Shown here piece by piece: positions 1-9,169 of a stretch of DNA of 55,814 bases (position 1 is the first letter of the stretch; each line of letters opens with the position of its first letter). The stretch spans positions 1 to 55,814 of the forward strand of contig JABABU010000023.1 of assembly GCA_014238065.1 (NCBI GenBank), given 5' to 3'. The position numbers were made by a program, and so were the translations under genes. The stretch comes from Actinomycetota bacterium. GTDB lineage: Bacteria; Actinomycetota; Acidimicrobiia; Acidimicrobiales; Poriferisodalaceae. The notes below the pieces were generated by a model that saw nothing but the letters and a program-made list of their open reading frames with translations, did not search any database and was not told the origin of the DNA.

Positions 1-49
1 GACCTCTGCCGTGTGAAGGCAGCGCTCTAACCAACTGAGCCAATCGCCC
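1..49 (-). tRNA. tRNA-Val (CAC), 3' part cut by window edge
   Basis: Read on the reverse strand, the 5' half of a tRNA is present: a 7-nt acceptor strand GGGCGAT, TG at positions 8-9, a D-arm beginning GCTC and closing with GAGC, and an anticodon stem CTGCC/GGCAG around the loop TTCACAC. That loop places CAC as the anticodon, which decodes valine GTG codons. The T-arm and 3' acceptor strand lie beyond the left edge. No CCA end can be checked. Confidence 0.93.
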
Positions 50-380
50 GGAGCGGTTGACGATAGCGGGCCGAAACGCCCATCGACACCCGCCTTCCCA
101 ACCCCTAAGACGTTGCGGGCACGCTCGCCTCGGCTACCGAAGGTCAAACGGACGACGTGCAAGACCGCTTACGACACCGCCGAGAAGTACGCCGAATCGA
201 CTCTCGACGACTCGTTCGCCAACCCCAAGATGATCGAGGCATCACGATCGGGACAGCCGTACTACGACGGGCATGTGACGGTGCACCAAAGATGATCAGA
301 AGGCAGCCTCACGGCGATCACTGGAACAACCCCACCACTGAAGGGTCACGAAAACGGCTCGCCAAAGGCTGGTGACCTGA
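50..380. other. Intergenic stretch, no supported gene
   Basis: About 330 bases lie between the tRNA 5' end and the stop of the fucose synthase gene. A 60-codon forward frame (113-295) can be opened here, but it has no recognisable family and no convincing ribosome site. The segment presumably holds the tRNA promoter, because the tRNA is transcribed away from it. I see no clear hairpin or repeat. Confidence 0.5.
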
Positions 381-1334
381 TCAGGCGGTGACGCCCCGCA
401 ACGAACCGAAGTCCTGCTCCGCGAACCATTCGTAGGTGCTGCGTATACCGTCGGCAAGATCGGTTGAGTGCTGCCACCCGAGATCGTGGATCTTCGACAC
501 GTCGAGCAGCCGACGCGGTGCTCCGTCGGGCTTCGTGGTGTCCCAGTCGAGCTCAGCACCTGGGTACACGACATCGCGGATCGCCTCCGCGAGCTCACGG
601 ATAGAGATGTCGACGCCGGTACCGACGTTCACGTGGCCAGCCTCGTCGTAGTTGTTCATCAGATAGGTGCAGCCATCAGCGAGATCGTCGACATGAAGCA
701 ACTCGCGTCGCGGAGCGCCCGTCCCCCACACCGTCACGGCTGGGTCGCCCGCCAGCTTGGCTTCGTGGAACCGACGCAAGAGCATCGGCAGGACGTGGGC
801 GCCTTCGGCGTCGAAGTTGTCGTTGGGGCCATAGAGATTGGTCGGCATCGCGGAGATGAAGTTGGCGCCGTACTGCGCTCGGTATGCGTCGCAGAGTTTG
901 ATGCCGGCGATCTTGGCGATGGCGTACGGTTCGTTCGTCGGTTCGAGCGGTGCAGTCAGCAGCGCCTCTTCGTTCATAGGCTGAGGTGCTTGGCGCGGAT
1001 AGATGCACGTCGAGCCGAGGTACAGCAGCTTGCGAACATCATGTGACCAGGCCGAGTGCACGACAGTGGCGTGGATCATCATGTTGTCGTAGATGAACTC
1101 GGCCGGCCTGGTGCTGTTGGCCAGGATGCCGCCGACAGTTCCCGCGACGAGGAAGACGTAGTCGGGGCGATTGGCTCTGAACCAGTAGTTGACCGCCATC
1201 TGATCGCGAAGATCGAGTTGATGGCGCGTGGCGGTCACGATGTTCCGGTAGCCGGCGTCGAGAAGGTTACGAACAATTGCCGAACCGACCAGCCCACGGT
1301 GACCGGCGACGAAGATACGCGCCTCCGGATCCAT
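381..1334 (-). CDS. fcl: GDP-L-fucose synthase
   Basis: NADPH-dependent epimerase/reductase of the extended SDR superfamily that converts GDP-4-keto-6-deoxy-D-mannose to GDP-L-fucose, a cytosolic sugar-nucleotide donor for surface glycans. The N-terminal glycine motif GxxGxxG is at residues 11-17. The catalytic Ser108 and Cys110 sit in GSTCIYP, Tyr137 and Lys141 in EPYAIAK, and His180 follows. These match the E. coli enzyme residues Ser107, Cys109, Tyr136, Lys140 and His179 with an offset of one. That agreement is why I start at MDPEARIF (317 aa, the usual family length) rather than at in-frame ATGs further upstream (1430, 1463), which overlap the divergent EthD gene region; a GTG at 1361 is also possible. 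The usual partner, GDP-mannose 4,6-dehydratase, is not visible and may lie left of the window. Confidence 0.93.
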   Translation of the reverse strand: MDPEARIFVAGHRGLVGSAIVRNLLDAGYRNIVTATRHQLDLRDQMAVNYWFRANRPDYVFLVAGTVGGILANSTRPAEFIYDNMMIHATVVHSAWSHDVRKLLYLGSTCIYPRQAPQPMNEEALLTAPLEPTNEPYAIAKIAGIKLCDAYRAQYGANFISAMPTNLYGPNDNFDAEGAHVLPMLLRRFHEAKLAGDPAVTVWGTGAPRRELLHVDDLADGCTYLMNNYDEAGHVNVGTGVDISIRELAEAIRDVVYPGAELDWDTTKPDGAPRRLLDVSKIHDLGWQHSTDLADGIRSTYEWFAEQDFGSLRGVTA

Positions 1335-1453
1335 CGGTTCACGCTCAGCAGTTGCACTCACCACGGGGTCCGATCGTCGCCGTTGCGCCCACGCCGAGGG
1401 TACCGATCGCAGGTCGATCGGAGCGGCCATGCCCCACCTTCTAGCATCAGCAC

Positions 1454-2188
1454 ATGGAAACACATTCGGTGATCGAAGAACCGCTCGCCAAGATGATCTA
1501 CCTGATCAAGCGTCGAGACGGAGCGACGCGCGACGAACTCATCGCCCACTGGTTCGCGAACCACATGCCTGCCGTCATCGCCAACGCCCATTCGAGGGCG
1601 GCCGGCGGACAACTCGCTGCTCGTCGGTACATTGCGTCGCTGTTCAACCCGACCGCGGTCGGCGACGTCGAGTGGGATGGCGCTGCACAGCTGTGGTGGG
1701 ATCGCCCATTGCCACTTCCCGATGAGCCGTTCGGGACCGAGCCGACCGACACCTTCCAGCAGCAGGCAAAGCCGTACATGCCATGGGCGACGCGCGAATA
1801 CGTCGTGCTCGACGGCGGTGATCGACTGAAGGCCGAACCGCTCACCCTCAACGAGCCGTTCCCGACGACGCGCAGCGGCTTCTACAAACTGACTGTCCTC
1901 ATCACGGCAAAGGACGGCGCCGACCACGAGGCGTTCTTCAGGCATTGGCTCACGACGCATGCTTCGAACGTCGCCACGGTCATGCAATCTCACGGCGGCA
2001 TCCGCTACACCGTGAGCCTGAGCTCCGATCTCGCGAACGCTCCCTACGCGGGCGCGGCGGAACTCTGGTTCGAGAACGAAGACGCATTCGATGACTACAG
2101 CAACGTGATCGAACCAGACGGAATGGCGCAGTGGGTCGCCAACCGCATCGTGCTGGTCACCACCACCGAAATGGTGGGCATCCCATAG
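1454..2188 (+). CDS. Double EthD-domain protein
   Basis: 244-residue protein built from two related ferredoxin-like (dimeric alpha-beta barrel) halves, about residues 12-110 and 140-240. Each begins with the EthD-type pattern of a strand followed by an acidic helix and a W/H pair (IAHWFANHMP in the first, FFRHWLTTHA in the second). EthD proteins are small accessory proteins first found in ether-degradation clusters; their biochemical role is poorly defined. It is divergent from the fucose synthase gene and convergent with prfC, so it is probably a single-gene unit. There is no signal peptide or membrane segment. The family call is firm, the function is not. Confidence 0.8.
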   Translation: METHSVIEEPLAKMIYLIKRRDGATRDELIAHWFANHMPAVIANAHSRAAGGQLAARRYIASLFNPTAVGDVEWDGAAQLWWDRPLPLPDEPFGTEPTDTFQQQAKPYMPWATREYVVLDGGDRLKAEPLTLNEPFPTTRSGFYKLTVLITAKDGADHEAFFRHWLTTHASNVATVMQSHGGIRYTVSLSSDLANAPYAGAAELWFENEDAFDDYSNVIEPDGMAQWVANRIVLVTTTEMVGIP

Positions 2189-2208
2189 ATCCTGTTGTGA
2201 CCGTTGAC

Positions 2209-3786
2209 TCAGTCGACGAGCACGGCAAGAAGCGTCAAGTGGTCCTTCTCGGACTCGATTCGCCGCAGGTAGTACTCGTTTTCGAAGAGGGCCAGCAGCA
2301 CCCCGTCACTGCGTTCCATGACTTTGGCACCCGGCAGTCGCCTGATCTCGGCGGCAGATTCGGCGTCAGTCCGCCTCGCCACCGAGAATGGCGCAGGGCT
2401 CAGCGCCACAGGCGCGCCGAACTCGTTCTCGAGCCGGTGGGTCGCAACCTCGAACTGCATCTGTCCGACAGCGGCGAGCACAGGTTCGACATCGCCAGTG
2501 TCCTCGTCGCGAAGCACCTGGATGACGCCCTCTTCGTCGAGCTGGACGAGCCCTTTTCGGAACTGCTTGAAACGGCCAGTGTCGGTGGTTCGGATCTTGC
2601 GGAAGAGCTCGGGGGCGAACGAAGGAATGCGCGGATATTCGACTGGCTCCGACTCGTACAGCGTGTCGCCGACCCTGACGTCGCCCGCGTTGACCAAACC
2701 GACCACATCGCCTGGGTAAGCAAGGTCGACCGTCTCTCGTTCGGAGCCGAACAGTGTGTGGGCGTACTTGGTGGCGAATGGTTTGCCGGTACGAGCATGA
2801 GTGACCGTCATGCCGCGCTCGAACACACCAGAGCACACGCGCACGACGGCGATTCGGTCGCGATGACTCGGATCCATGTTGGCCTGGACTTTGAAGGCGA
2901 ACGCAGAGAACGGGGCGTCAACGGCTCGTGGCTCCTCGTTGACGTCGATCCTCGGAGCGGGCGCCGGCGCGAGGTCGACGATGCTCTCGAGCAGCAGCCT
3001 CACGCCGAAGTTGGTGAGCGCCGATCCGAAGAACACTGGCGTCGACTCGCCGGCCAGAAACGACTTCACGTCGACATCGGCCTCGGTCGCGTCGAGCAGC
3101 TCGAGTTCCTCAGCTGCATCGGCCCAGCCGTCGTGCTCGAAAGGATCGACGTCGGCGGCCGGGATGAGCAGCTCGGGAGCTTCGGTCGAACCCCTGGCAG
3201 TGCGGTCGAACTTGACGAACTGGTTGTTGAGCCGATCGACGACACCACGGAAGTCGCCAGGAATGCCAACCGGCCACGTTGCGGGGGTCGTGCGAATGTT
3301 GAGGTGGCTCTCGATGTCGTCGAGCAACTCGAGCGGGGCGAGACCTGGGCGGTCGTACTTGTTGATGAAGGTCAGCAGCGGAACGTTCCGCTGGCGACAC
3401 ACCTCGAACAGCTTCAGCGTCTGAGCCTCGATGCCCTTCGATCCATCGAGCACCATGATCGCCGCATCCGTCGCGGCGAGTACCCGGTAGGTGTCTTCGG
3501 AGAAGTCACGGTGACCAGGTGTATCGAGCAGGTTCAACACCTGACCGCGGTAGTCGAACTGGAGCGCGGTCGACGTGATCGAGATACCGCGCTTTTGTTC
3601 GAGCTCCATCCAGTCGGAGGTCGCCGAGCGTCTGCCCTGGCGCGCTTTGACCGACCCCGCCTCCGCGATAGCTCCGCCGTACAGCAGGAACTTCTCGGTC
3701 AGCGTGGTCTTGCCAGCATCAGGGTGACTGATGATGGCAAAGGTGCGCCGACGGCGCGCCTCGTCGACGACTTCAGGATTGCTCAC
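2209..3786 (-). CDS. prfC: Peptide chain release factor 3
   Basis: Translational GTPase that recycles RF1/RF2 from the ribosome after termination. Starting at a GTG (VSNPEVVDEARRRR) gives 525 residues, close to the roughly 529 of E. coli RF3. An ATG 48 nt upstream would add an unconserved tail, so I prefer the GTG. The G domain shows G1 SHPDAGKTT (about 20-28), the switch region with RGISITSTA, G3 DTPGHRDF and G4 NKYDR (NKxD kept, with Tyr where NKLD is common). The C-terminal part carries the RF3 C-terminal domain ending in a DHLTLLAVL-like strand. The gene is convergent with the EthD gene, with only 20 bases between the stops. It looks intact. Confidence 0.95.
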   Translation of the reverse strand: MSNPEVVDEARRRRTFAIISHPDAGKTTLTEKFLLYGGAIAEAGSVKARQGRRSATSDWMELEQKRGISITSTALQFDYRGQVLNLLDTPGHRDFSEDTYRVLAATDAAIMVLDGSKGIEAQTLKLFEVCRQRNVPLLTFINKYDRPGLAPLELLDDIESHLNIRTTPATWPVGIPGDFRGVVDRLNNQFVKFDRTARGSTEAPELLIPAADVDPFEHDGWADAAEELELLDATEADVDVKSFLAGESTPVFFGSALTNFGVRLLLESIVDLAPAPAPRIDVNEEPRAVDAPFSAFAFKVQANMDPSHRDRIAVVRVCSGVFERGMTVTHARTGKPFATKYAHTLFGSERETVDLAYPGDVVGLVNAGDVRVGDTLYESEPVEYPRIPSFAPELFRKIRTTDTGRFKQFRKGLVQLDEEGVIQVLRDEDTGDVEPVLAAVGQMQFEVATHRLENEFGAPVALSPAPFSVARRTDAESAAEIRRLPGAKVMERSDGVLLALFENEYYLRRIESEKDHLTLLAVLVD

Positions 3787-4134
3787 CAACGCCAGCGTAT
3801 GGGTTGGAAAACGATGTGCTGTCTGTGGCGGCACCGCTGTGATTTCCAGGCCGCGCGTTCATTCGCCTCGCAGACTCCACCCAGCATCACTCACGGACCG
3901 GCAAGGAGACCATCAGCCAAGTGTTGTCAACCCTCAGTAGCCCTTCCGTGGGGATGTCGTGATGCAACCGGGCTCCGATCGTCACCCCGCAACCCGGCGA
4001 CCCCAGGTGGCCGACATCTGACTTCATCGGTCGGAATCAACCGAAAAACGCAACGACACGGGTCTGGCTTTGGCGGCAAGCACCTACTGCGGCACAATCT
4101 CTCTGGCACGTCAACGAACGCGGAGACCACCACC
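3787..4134. other. Divergent intergenic region prfC / LLM gene
   Basis: Nearly 350 bases separate the starts of prfC and the LLM gene and should contain promoters for both directions. A GGAG at 4122-4125 lies nine bases before the LLM start and is a good ribosome site. The imperfect direct repeats GCAACCGGGC and GCAACCCGGC are visible around 3966-3998. I found no confident -35/-10 pair and no gene. The forward frame through this region continues antisense to prfC and is not coding. Confidence 0.4.
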
Positions 4135-5154
4135 ATGAAGCTCGCAACAGGCGCCGGCTACTGGAGCGCAGGGCCACCGGAAGGCGCCCAGCAGGCCATC
4201 CTCGATGCAGAGGCCATGGGCTTCGACTCGTTCTGGACGGCGGAGGCATACGGATCAGACGCTCTCACCCCCCTTGCTTGGTGGGGATCTCAGACCGAGA
4301 CCATCAAGCTCGGCACCGGCATCATCCAACTCTCGGCACGTACCCCGACAGCGACGGCGATGGCAGCCATCACAATGGACCACCTGTCGAACGGCCGATT
4401 CATTCTCGGCCTCGGCGTGAGCGGTCCGCAGGTGGTCGAGGGCTGGTACGGCGAGCCGTATCCACGTCCTCTGGCCCGCACCCGCGAATACATCGACATA
4501 GTCCGCCAAGTCGTTGCCAGGAAAGAACCCGTCAGCTTCTCGGGCGACTTCTACCAGATGCCAAGCGAAGACGGCCTTGGTCTGGGCAAGCCACTGAAGC
4601 CGACCGTGCACCCTCTACGAAACGAGATTCCCATCTACCTCGGAGCAGAGGGACCGAAGAACGTCGCCCTTGCCGCCGAGCTGTGCGACGGCTGGCTTCC
4701 ACTCTTCTTCGCCCCTGAGGACAACCACTTTTACGCCGATTGCCTGCAACGTGGCTTCGACACAGCGGGCAAGAGTGGGCTCGACTTCGAGGTTCTGTGC
4801 CCGGTGACCGTCGTGCCGATGGACGACGTCGAAGCCGCAGCCGACAGGGTCAGACCGATGCTTGCCCTGTACATGGGCGGCATGGGGGCCAAGGGAGCCA
4901 ACTTCCACCACGAGGTGTTCTGCCGCATGGGCCACGAGGACGTGGCTGACGCGGTGCAGGAGCACTACCTGAACGGCCGCAAGGGCGACGCTGCAGCTGC
5001 GATCCCGCTCGAGTTGGTAGAGAAGGTCGCGCTGGTCGGACCTCCTGACAAGATCCGAGAAGATCTGGCCAAGTGGGAAGAGTCGGTGGTGACCACACTC
5101 CAGGTTTCGGGCCCGCCGCAGGTGCTCCGCATGATGGCCGAGATGTGCCTGTGA
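4135..5154 (+). CDS. LLM-class F420-dependent oxidoreductase, Rv3520c type
   Basis: 339-residue bacterial-luciferase-like TIM-barrel protein, a cytosolic oxidoreductase expected to use reduced coenzyme F420. The pattern follows the mycobacterial Rv3520c group closely: an early FDSFWTAEAYGSDALTPLAW segment (about residues 29-48), then GTGIIQLSARTP, FILGLGVSGPQVVEGWYG (about 85-102), IPIYLGAEGPKNVALAAELC and LYMGGMGAKGANFHHEVF. The start is fixed by the ATG nine bases after GGAG. Its stop overlaps the GTG start of the thiolase-like gene (GTGA), so the two are translationally coupled. With the downstream CoA-type enzyme this suggests oxidation of a lipid or sterol-like acyl substrate, but the substrate is unknown. 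Confidence 0.88.
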   Translation: MKLATGAGYWSAGPPEGAQQAILDAEAMGFDSFWTAEAYGSDALTPLAWWGSQTETIKLGTGIIQLSARTPTATAMAAITMDHLSNGRFILGLGVSGPQVVEGWYGEPYPRPLARTREYIDIVRQVVARKEPVSFSGDFYQMPSEDGLGLGKPLKPTVHPLRNEIPIYLGAEGPKNVALAAELCDGWLPLFFAPEDNHFYADCLQRGFDTAGKSGLDFEVLCPVTVVPMDDVEAAADRVRPMLALYMGGMGAKGANFHHEVFCRMGHEDVADAVQEHYLNGRKGDAAAAIPLELVEKVALVGPPDKIREDLAKWEESVVTTLQVSGPPQVLRMMAEMCL

Positions 5155-6626
5155 GCAAACTCGATCCGCGGACACCGGTGATCATCGGTGTCGGCCAGAT
5201 GCTGCAACGTCCCGACGACTTGAGCGACGCCGTAGAGGCGCTCGAGATGATGGCGCTCACCGTCGAGAAGGCCGCTGACGACGCCGGCACCCGCATGGCG
5301 CTGAAAAAGGCCGATGCGATCCGCGTCATCAAGGGCGCATGGTCATACTCCGATCCGGCCCGTCTGTTGTCCGAGCGGTGGGGAGCCGAAGCGACCACAG
5401 GACTCTCCACCGACGGTGGCAACACGCCGCAGTCACTCGTGAATCGGTCTGCACGCGAAATCGAAGCCGGCACCCACGACATCGTCGTCATCGTCGGAGC
5501 GGAGAACATCTGGTCTCGTCGCAGGGCTCGTCGTCAAGAACTGTGGATCGACACCACAGAGCAGACCGATGCAGTCCCGGACGAAGTGCTCGGCAGCGAA
5601 CTGTCGATGAACACGAAGTTCGAAGTCGAGCGTGGCCTCACCCAGCCGATCCACCTGTATCCACTGTTCGAATCGGCGATTCGGCACGCCAACGGCGAGA
5701 CGCTGGAGGAACATCGCGACCGTGTCGCGAGTTTGTGGGCGACATTCAATTCAGTCGCGGTCGAGAATCCGTACAGCTGGGCAACCACCCCCATGACGGC
5801 CGACGACATCCGCGACGCGAGCCCGTCGAACCGCATGATCGGCTTCCCCTACACCAAGGCGATGAACTCGAACTGGGACCTCGATCAGGCCGCGGCCATC
5901 ATCATGTGTTCCGCGAGGACCGCCGATGCACTCGGCGTCCGTCGTCACAACTGGGTGTTCCCACTCGCCGGCACCGACGGCTACGACACCTACGCCGTGT
6001 CGGAACGAGCCGACATGCACTCGTCACCGGCAATCCGCATTGCCGGCCGCAAGTGCCTCGAGTTGGGCGAAGTCGACGTTGACGAACTCGACCACGTCGA
6101 CCTCTACAGCTGCTTCCCGTCCGCTGTGCAGATCGGCGCCGGCGAGCTCGGGCTCTCACTAGATCGCCAACTCACCGTCACCGGTGGCTTGACCTTCGCC
6201 GGAGGCCCGCTCAACAACTACGTGACCCACTCGATCGCGACGATGGTCGATGTACTCAGGAACGACCCCAACACCGTTGGCCTCTGCACCGCAAACGGCG
6301 GTTACACGACCAAGCATGCGTTTGGGCTCTATTCATCGGCCCCGATGAAGGGCGGATTCCGATCGGAGGAGTGTCAGGCCGAGATCGACGCCCACCCGCA
6401 CTCGACACCAGCACCGGATCACACCGGCCCCGTCACCATCGAGGCCTACACCGTGATGCACGGCAGGCAAGGACCAGAGCAGGCACTTATGGCACTCGAG
6501 GTCGGCCCTGGCATCAGGACATGGGGCAGCAGCACCGATCCGGATCTGATGGCGGCGATGGTTGCCGACGAGTTCATCGGGACTTCGGGCCTCATCGACC
6601 AGGGCGGCATCGTCACCGTCAGCTGA
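5151..6626 (+). CDS. Thiolase-superfamily (acetyl-CoA acetyltransferase-like) protein
   Basis: 491-residue protein of the thiolase/SCP-x superfamily. It starts at a GTG that overlaps the stop of the LLM gene. An N-terminal PVIIGVGQ strand (about 9-16) and a C-terminal CTANGGYTTKHAFG loop give the family fold. The position where thiolases carry the acyl-accepting cysteine reads DGGNTPQSLVN (about 88-98), with no Cys. The usual C-terminal GHP region reads NNYVTHS. It is therefore a non-canonical member, like the many acetyl-CoA acetyltransferase-annotated proteins of actinobacteria that may act as structural or retro-thiolase-like partners. Role in CoA-thioester metabolism is inferred from fold and operon only. 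Confidence 0.8.
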   Translation: MSKLDPRTPVIIGVGQMLQRPDDLSDAVEALEMMALTVEKAADDAGTRMALKKADAIRVIKGAWSYSDPARLLSERWGAEATTGLSTDGGNTPQSLVNRSAREIEAGTHDIVVIVGAENIWSRRRARRQELWIDTTEQTDAVPDEVLGSELSMNTKFEVERGLTQPIHLYPLFESAIRHANGETLEEHRDRVASLWATFNSVAVENPYSWATTPMTADDIRDASPSNRMIGFPYTKAMNSNWDLDQAAAIIMCSARTADALGVRRHNWVFPLAGTDGYDTYAVSERADMHSSPAIRIAGRKCLELGEVDVDELDHVDLYSCFPSAVQIGAGELGLSLDRQLTVTGGLTFAGGPLNNYVTHSIATMVDVLRNDPNTVGLCTANGGYTTKHAFGLYSSAPMKGGFRSEECQAEIDAHPHSTPAPDHTGPVTIEAYTVMHGRQGPEQALMALEVGPGIRTWGSSTDPDLMAAMVADEFIGTSGLIDQGGIVTVS

Positions 6627-6737
6627 AAGATCCACACTCTCGGCCACCGGACGGGCCAAGGTCATGACAACCAGAACAGCGATGGCACCGACACCGAATT
6701 GGTCGCCGCCGATCGCCAACTCTGGCAATTTGGGGTG

Positions 6738-8723
6738 ATGCGGCTCGTTGAACACGTCTGGGTGCCGATGAGCGACGGCGTCCGCCTGTCGGCGCGGATC
6801 TGGCTGCCTGAAGATGTCGAAGAGTCGCCGTCACCCGCTGTGCTCGAATACATCCCTTACCGCAAGCGCGATTTCACCCGCGAGCGCGATGAACCAATCC
6901 ACGCCTACCTTGCCGCCAACGGATACGCCGCCATCCGACTCGACCTCCGCGGCTCCGGCGAGTCGGAAGGGGTGATGACCGACGAGTACACCCAGCAAGA
7001 GCTGGACGATGGGTACGAAGCCATCGCCTGGATCGCTTCGCAATCGTGGTGCGACGGCAACGTCGGGATGATGGGAAAATCGTGGGGCGGGTTCAACAGT
7101 CTTCAGGTGGCCGCCATGAGACCTCCGGCGCTGAAGGCGATCACGGCCGTCTGCGCCACCGACGATCGATACGCCGACGACATTCACTACATGGGCGGCT
7201 GTTTGCTCACCGACAAGGCCGAGTGGGCCTCGATCCTGCTGGCCTTCAACGCCCGCCCTCCCGATCCGGCCATCGTCGGAACGGAGTGGTTCGACATGTG
7301 GATCGCCAGGCTCGACGCGCTCACGAGTCCTCTCGACCCGTGGCTCGAGCACCAGACGCGCGACGACTACTGGAAACACGGGTCGATCTGCGAGAACTAT
7401 TCCGACATCACCTGCCCCGTACTGCTGATCGATGGATGGGTCGACGCGTACTCGAACGCTGCCATGCGCATGCTTCATCGACTCGAGGCTCCGACCAAAG
7501 CGATCATCGGCCCGTGGGGCCACATGTATCCCCACGACGGAGTGCCAGGCCCCGCGATCGGTTTCCTCCAGGAACTGGTGGCCTGGTGGGATCACTGGCT
7601 GAAAAACATCCCGAATGCAGTCCCCGATTGGCCAGCATTGCGGACGTTCGCTCTGGACAGTCAGGCTCCCGCCTCCGACACAGTTGAAGCGGCCGGTCGT
7701 TGGATCGAGATCGAAGAGTGGCCGTCGCCATCGGTCGATCGGCATGTGCTGTGGCTCGGCGAACGGAAACTTGTACGCAGCCGGTCGTCGGGCAACGCGA
7801 CCATCAGCCCGAACTTGTTCGTCGGTAGCGCTGCCGGCGACTGGGGCTGCTGGGCGCTGCCTGACGAGCAGCCCGGGGACCAGCGCCCGGAGGACGACGC
7901 ATCGGTCATCTTCGACAGCGATCCATTGGAAGGAGCCATGACCATCGTCGGCGCCCCGAAGGTGAGCCTGACCGTCACTGCCGACGCTCCGTTAGCGATG
8001 CTCGCGGCGAGGCTGTGCGATGTCCGACCGGACGGAAGCGTCGCACGGATCACCTGGGGCGTGGTCAACCTCACGCACCCGGAAGATCATTCAGTCGTCC
8101 GCGAGCTCGAGCCAGATGTCCCGACCAGAGCCGAGATCACGTTGAACGACATCGCCTACACGGTCCCTGAGGGGCACGTGCTCAGACTCGCGCTGTCGAG
8201 CTCGTACTGGCCACTTGTGTGGCCATCACCGACTCCGGTTGGGATCACTCTTGAACTCGCCGAATCGAACCTCACCATTCCTGCCATCGCAGAACCACAG
8301 CCCCTCGCCACCCCGTTCAGTCCCGCGCTTGCAGCTTCCGGCCCATCAATCACGCAGCTGGGTGCAGACTCGATCTTCACCAGACGACTCGAGACCATCG
8401 ACGGCCGACTTGTCAGGACGGTCGACGGCACCGGAGCGACCGGCGGAGGCCTGACGCGGTTCGACGACATCGACCTCACTGTCGGGTACGAAGCCCATCG
8501 TCGCTATGAGATCGGGCTCGACGACCCGACCAGCGCAAGAGTGAGCTACACGCACCGGATCAGCTTCGATCGAGACGATTGGACGGTCACCATCGACAGC
8601 GACACGATGCTGTCGTCGACTGCGACGAACTTCGAGCACGAGGCTGCAGTCGTGGCCAAGCTAGGCCACGAGGTTGTGTTCGAACGCCGTTGGTCGAGAC
8701 ATTCGCCACGCCGCGGCCTCTGA
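6738..8723 (+). CDS. CocE/NonD family serine hydrolase
   Basis: 661-residue two-part hydrolase. An N-terminal alpha/beta-hydrolase domain of the X-Pro dipeptidyl-peptidase S15 type covers about 1-310, and a C-terminal jelly-roll domain (PepX_C type) about 340-560. The nucleophile Ser115 is in GKSWGGFN, the acid Asp236 in GWVDAYSN and the base His262 in GPWGHMYPH. YRKRD and the oxyanion Tyr region near residues 38-45 also match cocaine-esterase relatives. The family cleaves esters or peptides; the substrate cannot be told. It follows the thiolase-like gene after 111 bases and may have its own promoter. The last 100 residues beyond the jelly roll have no motif I recognise. Confidence 0.9.
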   Translation: MRLVEHVWVPMSDGVRLSARIWLPEDVEESPSPAVLEYIPYRKRDFTRERDEPIHAYLAANGYAAIRLDLRGSGESEGVMTDEYTQQELDDGYEAIAWIASQSWCDGNVGMMGKSWGGFNSLQVAAMRPPALKAITAVCATDDRYADDIHYMGGCLLTDKAEWASILLAFNARPPDPAIVGTEWFDMWIARLDALTSPLDPWLEHQTRDDYWKHGSICENYSDITCPVLLIDGWVDAYSNAAMRMLHRLEAPTKAIIGPWGHMYPHDGVPGPAIGFLQELVAWWDHWLKNIPNAVPDWPALRTFALDSQAPASDTVEAAGRWIEIEEWPSPSVDRHVLWLGERKLVRSRSSGNATISPNLFVGSAAGDWGCWALPDEQPGDQRPEDDASVIFDSDPLEGAMTIVGAPKVSLTVTADAPLAMLAARLCDVRPDGSVARITWGVVNLTHPEDHSVVRELEPDVPTRAEITLNDIAYTVPEGHVLRLALSSSYWPLVWPSPTPVGITLELAESNLTIPAIAEPQPLATPFSPALAASGPSITQLGADSIFTRRLETIDGRLVRTVDGTGATGGGLTRFDDIDLTVGYEAHRRYEIGLDDPTSARVSYTHRISFDRDDWTVTIDSDTMLSSTATNFEHEAAVVAKLGHEVVFERRWSRHSPRRGL

Positions 8724-8824
8724 AGGAATTCAGCCGCTCGCCGGTCTTGACAACCCCATGATCGTGATGAAGCGGAAGAGGCCGGACCAGCCGGGAGTTT
8801 TGGTCGGCCGGTAGCGTTCAACCA

Positions 8825-9139
8825 ATGGTCGACATTGCGTGTCCCGCATGCGGAGAACAAGACGAGTTGCTTGGCGAACCCGTCGACGACGGCATCAAGA
8901 TCACGTGTGAGACCTGCGAGACGACGTGGACCCGAGACCCCAGCCCCACCTGCAAGCGATGCGGCAGCCCCGATGTCGAAGGAGCGATCAAAGCTGTGAT
9001 CGAAAAGTCGCGGGGCAGTCAACTGTCGATCGTGGCTACCCAGGTGGTTCACCTCTGCCGTTCGTGCGATGCCGAACTCCTCGCGAGCTACCGGATCAGC
9101 CGTTCGCCGCTGATGCCCGATCAGCTACCAACGCTATGA
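8825..9139 (+). CDS. Small zinc-ribbon protein
   Basis: 104-residue protein with four CxxC pairs, CPAC (7-10), CETC, CKRC and CRSC. The spacing suggests two zinc ribbons. The middle part (about 55-75) is a helix-rich linker without cysteines. There is no DNA-binding or enzyme motif. It lies alone between the CocE hydrolase and a convergent DUF2087 gene. A structural metal role is likely; the cellular function is unknown. Confidence 0.7.
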   Translation: MVDIACPACGEQDELLGEPVDDGIKITCETCETTWTRDPSPTCKRCGSPDVEGAIKAVIEKSRGSQLSIVATQVVHLCRSCDAELLASYRISRSPLMPDQLPTL

Positions 9140-9141
9140 AT

Positions 9142-9169
9142 GTCGACGGCCGGTGTGTCAGGCCTCGAC
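9142..9169. terminator. Hairpin between convergent genes
   Basis: The arms GTCGA-c-GGCC and GGCC-TCGAC pair with one bulged C around a 9-base loop. The hairpin lies directly between the two convergent stops, so it could serve both strands. There is no T-run, so it may be only a partial or Rho-assisted terminator. Confidence 0.4.

Noticed and set aside
2131..4134. Forward open frame continuing into the LLM gene at 4135, about 1000 codons in total
   Set aside because: It runs antisense to prfC, whose GTPase motifs are intact. The LLM family begins exactly at the ATG at 4135 after GGAG.
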